DNA from: Physcia stellaris
Lineage: Eukaryota > Ascomycota > Lecanoromycetes > Caliciales > Physciaceae
Reading direction: 5' to 3'
DNA length: 64,000 nt
NCBI GenBank assembly: GCA_018902385.1
Contig: JABSSW010000020.1
Coordinates: 441,546-505,545 of the forward strand
Below, piece after piece: positions 11,821 through 21,910 of the stretch. The notes beneath the pieces were generated by a model. That model had not been told where the DNA came from. It saw only the letters and a list, made by a program, of their open reading frames with translations, and did no database searches. The position numbers were made by a program, and so were the translations under genes. Position 1 is the first letter of the stretch; each line of letters starts with the position of its first letter.

Positions 11821-13049
11821 TTCAGCTTCTTCAGAGGATTGAGGGATATGACTGTTTGACTAGAGATTTAATAGAAAGCAAGATGTTCAGGAACAATCAC
11901 GTCGGCGTTGATAGCATTATAGCATGTATCCATAAGTAGGCCCCAATCGAGAGATATCTTCTTCAGCAATTAGAATCATCAATACAATTATTTCTTCGAC
12001 GCTCGATGCTACTATCCTTTGAAGGTGTTGAAACGTACGATTAAGATCATACATGTATGCGAATTTCATGAATCATCACTGATTTCACATGGAGATGCAA
12101 GGTGCGTGAAACAGGTCCACATCATGATACCTGCTCTCCGTGTTACTTGATGTTTGAGAACGGATTTCCTTCCCCGTTGAAGTTCGTTATTTCGGAAATC
12201 AAACATCATACGTCTCATATCCGCATAACGTTACCAGCAGTACGCCACTATCCTTTGAAAACCCAACAAGGTACGGCACCAAACACCTCTACATTTCAAG
12301 GGATTGTCATTGGAAACGATGCACATGGCCCTCGCATGTGGTTCAGATTGCTCTTCTCCAGGAGGAGGTGGGAAGATTGAGAGGGTTAGGGTTGCATGGG
12401 TGTGGTTACCGAAATCTTGGGTGAAAAAAATAAAATCGGAGGTTCAGATATTTGAGACATGGGTTAGGAAATTGATTACAATGGTTTCGTCACTGATGAT
12501 CTGGGCCTTGATACTATTATTTGTGGTATGGACATCTTGTATGAGGGTGAATATACTGTTTTGTAGGGTACAAAAAGTTTAGTATTGGGTGCAAAGACTA
12601 CTACTGAGAGTGTGTTTGCTGTACTATATGGTGTTTACACCTCAATGCTAGGTTCAGATATGTTAATCTAGGGTCTTAGTACTAACAATACAAGACAAAT
12701 GTATTTCATTTCATTCTCCTTTCGTCTGAGACAATCACTCTGTCCATTTATAACTCGGCCAGTCCGGAAAACAGTTCTTCAAGAGTCAAGCCATGCATGA
12801 CAGTTATAATAGGATTCTTGGTGTTATATGATGGGCAAGCTCCAAATGATCCCGATGGGCAGACTCAAAAGGATTTGGAGAGTAGGCATTATCTCTGCGA
12901 GGATGTGACGGTAAAGTAGGACGGCTAGGTAGAAATTAATGGATATGTTCAGTGCTGAGTGCTGGTTCTCGTGGGACGATGACTGGCACAGATGCAGAGG
13001 TTCCGGGAGGGGGGAGAGGATGAAGAAAAAGTTGGAAAAGGAAGAGACA
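11821..13049. other. No gene; 3' flank of the transposase
   Basis: AT-rich sequence without a convincing ORF. It contains two copies of the spaced motif CGTAC[GC]-N13-AAAGGATAGT on the minus strand (12011-12039 and about 12247-12275). Confidence 0.45.
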
Positions 13050-13075
13050 TGTAGGATTTCTTGGATGGCGCATCG

Positions 13076-13460
13076 TGTTTATATATGCAAATAAGTGACC
13101 AGTGACCTAACGGAGTGGAATCGGCTTGTTAGTCTAGTGGTTAGGACTGCGGTTTAAGCTGTAAGTGGTAAATTTCCATCCAGGAAGTGCCCGAGTTCGA
13201 TCCGTGTGATGAGCACCTGATGCTACAATTGAGAAAATCGGGCAATAACAGCTCTGGGTTCAATGAAAACGTTATAGCAATGTCTGATTATCGAACTCGC
13301 GCTTCGGCACCTAGTTGACTAACTTGGAACCAATGCTAATATGTGGGATATAACAGGCAACAAACATCACTTTTTTGTTGTTGTGGTGGCGATGCTGGGG
13401 GCTCGTGGATATTTTGCGCAGGATACGGGGCTGGGAGGGAGGCTGTCGATTGGCTTGATT
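13076..13460 (+). mobile_element. tRNA-derived SINE-like repeat, copy 1
   Basis: Begins near the TATA-like stretch TTTATATATGCAAATAAG (13079-13096), then a tRNA-like part, then a tail containing CAGGCAACAAACAT[CA]AC, a T-run and (GTT)n. An inverted, diverged copy occurs at 17860-18180. Similarity weakens gradually outward to about 13050. No target-site duplication was identified. Confidence 0.6.
13124..13214 (+). tRNA. tRNA-like sequence inside SINE-like repeat (probably not functional)
   Basis: A 91-nt stretch folds as a class II tRNA. The acceptor arms GCTTGTT and GATGAGC pair over 7 bp with wobbles. The D arm is AGTC/GACT around TAGTGGTTAG (box A-like), and the T arm contains GAGTTCGATCC (box B-like). 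A long variable region lies between. The anticodon stem TGCGG/CTGTA leaves a 6-nt loop TTTAAG instead of 7, so an anticodon cannot be assigned; UAA (Leu) would be the nearest reading. Because a diverged second copy lies in the same repeat family, I regard it as the Pol III promoter of a SINE rather than a working tRNA gene. Confidence 0.45.
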
Positions 13461-13509
13461 GGAAAACGATGGACGCGGTGAAACAGCGGTTGGAGATGAC
13501 AGAGGAGGA

Positions 13510-13910
13510 GGATCATGGCAGGATAAGGGCGGTGTGGTAGTATCGTGAGGAGAGAGGAGAAGAAGGACCATGGCTGGATAAGAGTGGAGTGGTCGTCTGA
13601 GCTGTGGTCGTCTGCGCGAAATTGGAGGAGAGGGAGGAGTCGGAGTTGGAGAGGGAGAAAAAGGAGGACCGTGGCAGGATAAGAGCGGAGTGGTCGTTCG
13701 AGCTGTGATCGTCTAAGCGGAGTTGGAAGGGGGGAAACAGGGGGACCGTGGCATGATAAGGGCGGAGTGGTCGTTTGAGCTGTGGTCGTCTAAGCGGAGT
13801 TGGAGGGGGAAAGGAAGAGGACCGTGGCAGGATAAAGGCGGAGCGGGCGCACGAGCGGAGGAGATGATAGAGAGGAAGGAGATTGCAGAAAAGAAGTTCA
13901 TTGAAGGAAC
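13510..13910. repeat. ~85-bp G-rich minisatellite
   Basis: About four to five diverged units, each opening with GACC[AG]TGGC[AT][GT]GATAA, then GCGGAGTGGTCGT, GAGCTGTGGTCGTCT and a purine-rich GGAGTTGGAGG spacer. The sequence directly follows SINE-like copy 1. ORFs on either strand are a by-product of the repeat. Confidence 0.65.
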
Positions 13911-15098
13911 AATCTGATCTAGCTATTAGTTACGTCGTCGATGGTGAGATTCGATGTCACTGACCTCGTCTTGTTGGACGAATCCATTTCATCGCGATGG
14001 AAGATCTTCTTAATCTCTGGCGTGCGTGAGACTTACGACGTGATGAAGACTATAGAAACGCGCTGAACCGTGCCAGAAACACATTTCTAGAGCCCAGAGC
14101 CCCGTATTACAGCTCACCGTCGTGGAGGTGAAAGATCAAACGTCGTGTAAAAAGTAAACAGGAGGAGGAGGCGGGGAGTTAAGCGAGGGTGCGGAATTAA
14201 GTTTCACCGATCCCGCAATAACAACTTCACGAGTTGATGACCATGGACCAACATATGGGATGGAGAGACAACATAGAGGATGAGAACACCTGTTTCATCA
14301 TATCTACTGGTCAACTGTTATAACTATCAGCACTTCGTCCTAAATACCTATAGACTGCTGCTTTCGTACCATTTCAAACTGCAAATATCAAGGTAATAGA
14401 AGAAAGTTCACCCTTCTTTATTCAAGACAAAAACTAAGCATCATCAGAACATCCCAACATCAACAAAATCAAATCAAATCACAACCTATAGAGAATAGCT
14501 GTCTGACAGCATCAGATCTACTAGATACAAGAAGACTGTCCACTAGCCAATCGCATCTATTAAGAAACACCTTCGTACGAGTGATGTAGAGGAACAACAA
14601 GGTAAAAAGAAAGACGAATCAACGAAATCTATAGGTGGAAAGTAGATATAATGCAAATTTCTCTTGATGCGGATAATGTCAACCCCTCCACAGTACCGTG
14701 TATGACGGTGTCTGCAGTGGGGCCGCCCCTCATAACAAAGCTTCTCAATACATGGCCATTGAAATAATGCCTAAACACCCAACGCCCGACGCCAAACTCC
14801 TCCCCTATGCGCTGCAACACGCTCGGCTTTACTTCCTCCAGGCCTCGCGCTCCATTCGCATCGCTTGACTGCTGAAAAAGCTTGGTATGGACTACAAGAT
14901 GGTGTTCTACAACCGCGAGAAGAGCATGACTGCCCCAGAGGAGTTCAAGGAAGTCCATAACCAAACAACAATGCAAAAGAACCCCTCTGCAATCCCGTAT
15001 ATAACGGAAGATGCAGTGGGGCCGGCACACAACATGATTATTCTCGAAACAGGGGCCCAGCTGTGCTCAGCTCCACCTCAAGCCACAGCTCCACTCCA
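13911..15098. other. No gene; contains a diverged ~290-bp-spaced direct repeat
   Basis: Segments near 14685-14750 and 14978-15045 share CCCCTC[CT]..CA[GA]T.CCGTGTATGACGG-like sequence and GCAGTGGGGCCG. They are too diverged and too frame-shifted to be read as one coding repeat. The segment is the 3' flank of the DUF3716 gene. Confidence 0.4.
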
Positions 15099-16374
15099 CT
15101 ACTCCTCGTCCCCGCCGTTTGATTCGACATCCCTCATTTGGATGTCCGGGAGCGGTGCTCTCGCCAACGCCTGGTACACCCCCTCCTGCCTGGCCCTCTC
15201 CGCCAGCACAGTCCCCAGTACCCTCTCTCCGTTCTCATCCAGCATCGTCTGGTACTTCCTCTTATAGGTCAAAGAAGTGAGTCCTCTCCAGACTTCCCTA
15301 GGAAACACATCTACAACCCCCTCTGCGACGCGGGGGCGACGCGGTCTTGGGGCCCAGGTTGTAGATGCTCCTGTAGGGCGGGAGCCCGAGGCTTCTGTTC
15401 CCCCAGTTGGTGCGGGGACAACGACTTGAGGCTCGATAGAATCGAACCGTCCGGCCTCGAAATCGTCAGACTCGAAACCGTCGAAATTGCCGTCGTGCTC
15501 AGAATGAATTTCTGTGCCCATATCCATGGGCTCGTCCTCATCCTGAGACAGAAATAATGACTCATCTTTGCCGGCATTGGAGCCGGCCCCCTGCAGCCGC
15601 CCGCGACTTGTCGTAGACTGGTTGGTGGGCAGTCTTCGACGGTTTGGCTGTCGCTGCGGAGGACACGCTTCGGGACCCGACAGTGCTGCCCCCACAGCAC
15701 TGGTACGAGCTCGCGTGCCCCTGTCATGCACAGGAGGACTTCTAATTCTGAGGGAGGCCGAGGGCATCACTCCTGCGGCCGCAGACTCTACGCGCATCGG
15801 GTCTACATCATAAGTCAGCAATCGTTCCACTCGCTTCGAATGAGACGGAGAGGGAGAAAGAAACATACTCAGCGAACACTCCGACGCTTTGTGCCTCCAC
15901 CAGCACTCGCCGCATGCCCCAGGCTGCGCTTTGGTTTGGCGGCAGACGCGAAAAACACGACTGCCCGTGGCGGCGCAGTGGGTGCAGGGCGGACGAGCAT
16001 CTCGGCCGGTGGCCTGAGATTGCGTCAGCAGTGCTATGAGCATTGGAATTCGAAGCTTACCTGGATAGCCAGGGCTTTCAACTGCTCCGGATGGGTGATC
16101 TGGAGCGAGGCGAGGCGGTTGGCGCTCGCCAGGAAGACTGTATGGTCGCCGTAGACCCCAGTAAGCTGAGAAAGCTCGCTTTCTGGTAGGCGTTGGCGGA
16201 GCTTCGCATACATCAGCCAGCGTGTGCGCATTTTTTCGCATTTTCACTTACGGCGGGAATATTGACGTTGATAGCAGCTCCATCGAATACGTCTGGACAT
16301 ATATCAGAAGCCATACACATTTTCGGTTCAATAATACACTTACAGGTGGCCAACTGGCCCGCGCTACGAGGCAT
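15099..16374 (-). CDS. DUF3716-like zinc-finger protein
   Basis: Five exons on the minus strand: 16344-16374, 16252-16292, 16061-16201, 15869-16013 and 15099-15802. Donors are GTAAGT, GTAAGT, GTAAGC and GTATGT. Phases agree throughout, giving 353 residues starting MPRSAGQLATYVFDG. Residues ~80-118 hold a Cys cluster, PPCTHCA ... FRVC ... GACGECWW ... ECS, matching the DUF3716 pattern as I know it. The domain is fungal-specific and uncharacterised, often found in multi-copy families near repeats. The middle is rich in Arg, Ser and Pro. A late acidic block (SQDEDEPMDMGTE) is followed by REVWRGLTSLTYKRKYQ. The gene lies between two inverted SINE-like repeats. No function can be proposed beyond possible zinc or nucleic-acid binding. 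The clean splice structure argues that it was recently functional. Confidence 0.7.
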
Positions 16375-17460
16375 GATGATGGTGATCGTGATGCTTAAGC
16401 AACAAGAAAAGAGAAAAGAAAGTTGAGGTTCATGTAGGCAGAGGTGATTTTACAAACGGCGCTAATGGTGAATATGTGTTGACGCGGAAATATTCACATG
16501 TTGAAACAACAACAACTTATCAAGAGCATCGCTGTCAATGAGATGAACAATATCATCGTAATTGCATAATATCAAGCAAGAAGGTCAACGATTATCTAAT
16601 TTTAGCTATCATTTCTCGCCAACGTACGAGTATAATATATTAAAGGATAGTCTAAACACCGAGAAAATGCTCACATTTTCATTGCTCTCTCTTGATCGAA
16701 GGCATTTATCTCTAAAAATCACGATAATGTAAAGTCAAAGCACAATTTACACTATGAATTACAGAAAGAACAATAGCACATGGAAATAGTATTGTTGGAA
16801 AAACATCGTTCCGAGTCCAGGAAATTGACAACGTGTAATCATTATAACAGTCTATGGAAAAGGATATATCTATCGTTGTCAGACCGATGTTCTCTGCATG
16901 CTGTACTCATAGAAACAATGATGCTAGGATGGTTTTGCTATGCCTGATTTCTATTCATGTTAATCTAGTGTAGTTTTGCCTTCTAGACTTCGATGTTCAG
17001 CCTTTCAATTCGTGCGAAAGCACTAGTATAGACTCCTCCAGGGATAGATGCTATATGCCATATCGACTGTGCATTAGTCGTGATGAAACTGCTCTGATGT
17101 TCTCATCTCATATAGATCCATGGTCATGATCTCGTGGTGTTGATATTGCGGAGTCGGCAAAACTTGACTCCGCAAGCTCGCTTAGCCTATTATCCGCCTT
17201 CGCAACCTCCGCTCCTATTTACCTTTCTTTCAACTTGCAGTCACTACACCACACTGCTGCAATGTCCCTTCCATCATGGCGGTGAGCTGTAGTTCGGAGT
17301 TCTGGGCCTCAAGGACGTATTTCTGGCACGGTTCAGCGCGTTCTTGGATTTTCATCACGTCGTAAGCCTCACACACGCCCAACTGTGATCGTGCGACCAT
17401 GCTTTCGATGACGACGAGGTAAGTCATTCTCCACATCAATACATGAAGCTGATTCCTTCT
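16375..17460. other. AT-rich gene-free stretch
   Basis: No ORF of interest. It contains one copy of CGTACG-N13-AAAGGATAGT at 16623-16651 on the plus strand. The only other ORFs run on the minus strand at 17230-17517 and look non-coding. Confidence 0.45.
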
Positions 17461-17670
17461 AGTCATTAGTAACCTTACGACCTGTTGCGTCCCTTTTCCC
17501 CTTACAATCCAGGCCAAGAAGTCTGCCGAAGCATCTGTCCGGTCCGCTCCTCCTCCGCCTTCTGCGACTCCTCCTTTCTAGCCACTAGCAACCTTACGAC
17601 CTGTTGCGTCCCTCCTGCAATCCACCACAAGAAGTCTGCCGAAGCATCTGTTCGGTCTCCTCCCCCTCCT
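17461..17670. repeat. Two direct repeats of ~100 bp with a CT-rich spacer
   Basis: Copies starting near 17461 and 17579 share AG[TC]CA[TC]TAG[TC]AACCTTACG, then ACCTGTTGCGTCCC, CAATCCA, AAGAAGTCTGCCGAAGCATC and TG[TT]CCGGTC-like ends. The following CTCCTCCTC tract creates proline-rich spurious ORFs. Confidence 0.6.
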
Positions 17671-17859
17671 CCTCCTCCTTCTTCACCTCCTCCACCACCA
17701 CCCATTTCGCCAAATACGACTAGATCGTCCTTATCCTCTCGAGCGATGCCTCTATCACCTTCTCCTTCTCGACTCATACACCAGCTCGGTTCGATCCTGC
17801 CTTGTCACTCCTATCTGCAATCGCCGTTGTCCTGTCAACACTCCAACCGCTCTCCCTCC

Positions 17860-18180
17860 TTGCTCCGTATCCCGCGCGACCCTCCACCATGGCCACAACA
17901 ACAACAAAAAAAGTTATGTTTGTTGCCTGTTATACCCACATGTTAGCAGTGGCTCCAAATTACCAACCCGGCTATCTTGGGGTCTCCACTCGCGTCAGAA
18001 TTTGCGTTTTGTGTTTATAATCATGGGATAATTCATCCGATTGTTCAACACGTTGCTCATCATACGGTTCGAACCCGCGACCTTCTGGGTGGAAAGTGCT
18101 TACTTACAGTTCTAACCGCTAGGCCATCCAGCCAGATTCGCTCCATTAGGATACTGGTCCCTTATTTGCATATATAAACA
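17860..18180 (-). mobile_element. tRNA-derived SINE-like repeat, copy 2 (inverted)
   Basis: Read on the minus strand from 18180: TTTATATATGCAAATAAG, then a degenerate tRNA-like part (18055-18132, box A-like GGCCTAGCGGTTAGAAC, box B GGTTCGAACC), then ATGTGGGTATAACAGGCAAC, a T-run and (GTT)n. It matches copy 1 at 13076-13460 over ~350 bp but lacks about 11 bp of the anticodon region, so it cannot fold as a tRNA. Confidence 0.6.
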
Positions 18181-18233
18181 CTATGCGACGACTACCAAAT
18201 ACCTCCACACTTCCATCAGCCAAGATATATCTA

Positions 18234-18378
18234 CAGCCAGCCCTCCACGTCCTGCTCCAGCCAGCCCTCCACGTCCTGCTCCAGCCAGCCCTCCACGTCC
18301 TGCTCCAGCCAGCCCTCCACGTCCTGCTCCAGCCAGCCCTCCACGTCCTGCTCCAGCCAGCCCTCCACGTCCTGCTCT
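18234..18378. repeat. 24-bp tandem repeat, about six units
   Basis: Nearly perfect units built from CCAGCCAGCCCTCCACG followed by TCCTGCT. The number of units is six over 144 bp. Because 24 is a multiple of 3, all frames stay open and produce spurious repeat ORFs on both strands. Confidence 0.8.
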
Positions 18379-19592
18379 AAAATACTCCAGCTTCCGCATC
18401 ATTTACACCCAATAGTCAGCTATCTATAGTCGCTCTGTGTCCGTCACGCTCAATTTCTGGTCCTGTCCCTTTCCGATCACCGTGATAGCTGTCCTTTTCG
18501 TTCAATTTTGCATTGGTGAGTCGGCCATGCGCCCGCGAAAATGGCTATAACCCTAGGGCACATAGCGCTGGGCATTCAGAGGCAGGCTCGCTTTGCATCA
18601 GTACATATTAGCAGGCTAGAAAATACTCATTAAACATTGCATTGACATACTTCATGCCACTGTGAAAAAAAAATAGTAGAAGTTAAAATAGAAGTCAATA
18701 AAACAACGATTTTCGTCTTTGCTTTAGACGTAGATGCATATATCAAACAGATGGCAGAACCCTGACCCAGAACCCTGAACAAGACAGGTCTTGCTGCTGT
18801 GTATTGCATTAAAGCAATAGCTTTATGTTGTTCAAATCGTAGTCATTGAACGAGCTGTTTGCTATGCAATAGTGTGATCCATAGTGAAAAACGGTGCTCA
18901 AGTGGTGTGGAGGGTAAAGAGTGATTCAATCGGCAACTTCCGTAAACACGTCTCCAGCTTCAACCTCTTTGAGCGTTAGAGGACCTCCATCCTAAGCTCG
19001 ACTGATCGCTTCAGCTTGCTACAGATAAATTGAAGCTACCGTACGAGTATATATGCTGAAAGGATAGTAGAAATCCCGGCAATTAACTGAGATACACTTC
19101 CAGCAACGTATACTACACGGGGACGATTTCAATCAATGAATCGCTTGAACTCCAGTATTGATTAGACATCTCTCGATTGGCAATATCAACGACAAGACAG
19201 CATTCTCCACAATACTTATTGCTTCAATCGGGTTGCGGTATTTAATATGCAATAACGTACGACTTATCCTGAAAACTCTTGAGTCAAAGCGATCATGAAA
19301 AGACATCGGACGATTAACGAGAAATTGATGTTCTAGGAGATATATACATATGTCAATGGAACGAGCCATCGCTGATCAAATCTGCACTCGCCGGCAAGTC
19401 ACTGTCTGACACTCCGGAGCCTGTTCTTGCCCGGTATTGCCATTCGACCTCCGTGGCGATCTTGGATCCTGTTTACTAGCTCAAGACCTTTGCCTTTGAA
19501 GTCTTCTTCAATATGGCCCGAGAGGGCCACTACGGAGAGGCTCTCGTAGAGATCGATAGCTGACTTCAGGTATCGACAAGAGTGAGCAGCAA
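18379..19592. other. No gene recognised
   Basis: 3' flank of the recombinase gene. It contains a further copy of CGTACG-N13-AAAGGATAGT at 19040-19068. Nothing else is recognised. Confidence 0.45.
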
Positions 19593-21273
19593 TTATGCGC
19601 AATCGCATTCCCTGCCGCATGCGTTGCAACGTGTACCTTTCTGACCGTCAGGATTAAGGAAATCTTCTCGCATCCTGGTAGGTTTATCATTCCAATTGAT
19701 AATGTATCTAACAATTGTCACATTGTCATACTCCATACTCCAGCCGCCCCAGTCACATAATTTGCGAATATCCCAACGCTTTTGAGTCAAGAAATATTGA
19801 ACACCGCCTCTGCGAAAAGAGTGCGTTCCGAAGGGATCCGAATCCACATCGATATCAGCAAGATTATTGCGGAAATTACCCAGAAAGGTTTGAGGTGTCT
19901 GTAATAGAAACGTTAACGAGATTCATTCAATCTGAAATATCAAGTTCAATACCATAGAAAGAACATTGGTTGTGACAACGCGATCCATAGCATCAAATCG
20001 TCGAAAGACTTTGCCGCTAGGCTCAAGGTCGGACAAGACAATCCATCTTGCGAGTAAATGAGGCACATCCAACCAAGGTTCGTCCTTATTGCCATAGAGA
20101 TAGAAAGGTTTGATGTCTAAAGCATTGTTAACCTTGTACTGTTGACGAGCTCGTTATCAATGCTTTGCTTACCTCCATCCTGGTGAGTTTTTCGGAATTC
20201 CAACATCAATTTGATGCAAGGATGATTGGGATCCTCGTTTACGATCTCAATATGATGGAACTCAATGCGCAGGACTTCGTCAATTCGCAGTAAGCACAAA
20301 AAGGCCATGGCGTAAGCCAGCTGCAGCATAGCCCGTTGTTTGGCTCCGGCCCAGAACCGATCCCCATTATGGTCTGTACCGAGTCGTTGTAGGCCATCGA
20401 CCGGGCGATGCTGTCGATTGTATTCCCACATCCTTTGTAAGTCTCTTTCGTTTATAGCGCGCGCGCTGATAGCGATCTTGCCGGCTCGATGCTGCAATCT
20501 GTAAATAACATACATTATCAAAAGAGATACTTTACCAGTTCAACGGCGATATCTTACCTTTCTTCTTTGTAGACTTTTCATGTAGATGGACACGTTTAGA
20601 GACAGCGACGGATTGCCACTCCAAGAGCCATCTCTCTCGTGACGAAACGTATCGGTACCCCTTTTCTGTCGATATCCATAGTGCCAACTGCACGCGGAAC
20701 GCATTTTCAACGCGTGGCTGTATGTTCGGTCTTGTGGAATCAAATCGGAGAGCTCTCCTTTCTCAGCGTTGTCTGTATCGGTAGAGATCATGTCCGGACT
20801 ATCACAAGCGGCGTATATCCAAGTCATGATCAACTCGGGCGTTCTTTCGTCGGGCTGTTTGAGGCATTTCAGATAGTCCGGAGAGAGGTTGTTCTTGACG
20901 AACGTTTCGAATTGCTTCCATTGACTATATGATCTTTAGTTGTAACGTTGATTTAATGAACAGCAATCACAAACCCTTTGTAGTTCTTCAATGTAGAAGG
21001 GGCGTGAGCTCCTTCAGAAGCCTTCTGTAGCATTTTTCTGGGCACATGTGCTTCTTTCTTGGGCGTTGGGAGCTGATGCTCTGATCCGCTGTCTTGCTCT
21101 TCATTCTCCTCCTCTTCATCCTTCTCCCCTTCGTTCTCGTTCTCTTCGGCTATTTCGGTTTCCACCTCTTCGGTTGATTCGACCAAGTCGAGTTTTGCTT
21201 CCTGTGCAGTGGCCGGATCTCTTGTAGCTTCCTTCATGATGGCTCGCAACTGAGCGGGAGTGGTCGGTCCCAT
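19593..21273 (-). CDS. Tyrosine recombinase (Crypton-like)
   Basis: Five exons on the minus strand: 20975-21273, 20558-20924, 20173-20491, 19953-20116 and 19593-19898. All junctions keep frame, giving 484 residues. After an acidic N-terminus comes a core-binding region (STLKNYKG, then QWKQFETFVKNN). The catalytic domain has the first Arg in LCLLRIDE (~291), a Lys in EFRKTHQDG, HSFR (~409-412), a Trp in CDWGGW (~433) and the nucleophile Tyr in TIVRYI (~448). It closes with a Cys-rich tail CNACGRECDC. All expected catalytic residues are present, so the enzyme may be active. Such recombinases move Crypton-type and related fungal elements by site-specific recombination. It does not resemble the DUF3435 captains of Starships as I know them. 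The divergent neighbour at 21911-23207 is a likely partner gene of the same element. Confidence 0.85.
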
Positions 21274-21910
21274 ATTGAATTTTTGATTGAAAAGCGATGA
21301 ATTGGATTGAGCAACCGTCTCTTGCCGTAAGTCAGCTTGTAACTTTCAAAAGACACAAGATCGAGCGACGACGCGTTGGCCCTTGACGGGATGCATCTGA
21401 CGCGAGCAAGAAATAAACGCACAAGTGAGATCTGTACTGTATTGAAAGATGACGGAGTTTCTGAGAGATCAAAAAGATTGCGATCAGAAATAATGGCTTG
21501 TTGTTTGGGTTCTGGAAAGAATCTGTCAAAGTATGTATGTAAACAATGCTTCACGAGCGAATGAGCTCAACGCAACACGTTTGAAGAAGAGACGAAATAT
21601 CTCTGATCTGACCAACTTCAACAATTTGTTCGTCGATGGAACGTTGATTGAACACCTTGTTGTCTTGTAGCACTACTCGTACGGTAGTAAGGACGACGTC
21701 AAAAGCAGGACAGGCGGCTATACGGATTCTAAATATAGATGCCACAAGGGGCTGGATGGTGTGCCAAGAGAGAGCACTGAATGTTTGTAACGCGAAAATT
21801 TTCGTCCCGTGTCGCTGATCCTGCACCCTGCTACTTACATACCGTTCACCTGATTTCACCAGGCTTTTCTACGTTCATACCGGTACTCGAGCTCGTCAAT
21901 CGTATCCATC
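21274..21910. promoter_or_regulatory. Shared 5' region of recombinase and partner
   Basis: 637 bp separate the two divergent starts. No further gene is seen. Head-to-head placement suggests joint expression. Confidence 0.4.

Noticed and set aside
17485-17946. Proline-rich plus-strand ORF
   Set aside because: It is created by the CTCCTC tract and direct repeats; no domain or splice support.
18181-18402. Repeat-encoded ORFs (AGRGGLAG and complement)
   Set aside because: A 24-bp tandem repeat keeps every frame open; there is no start context or flanking coding sequence.
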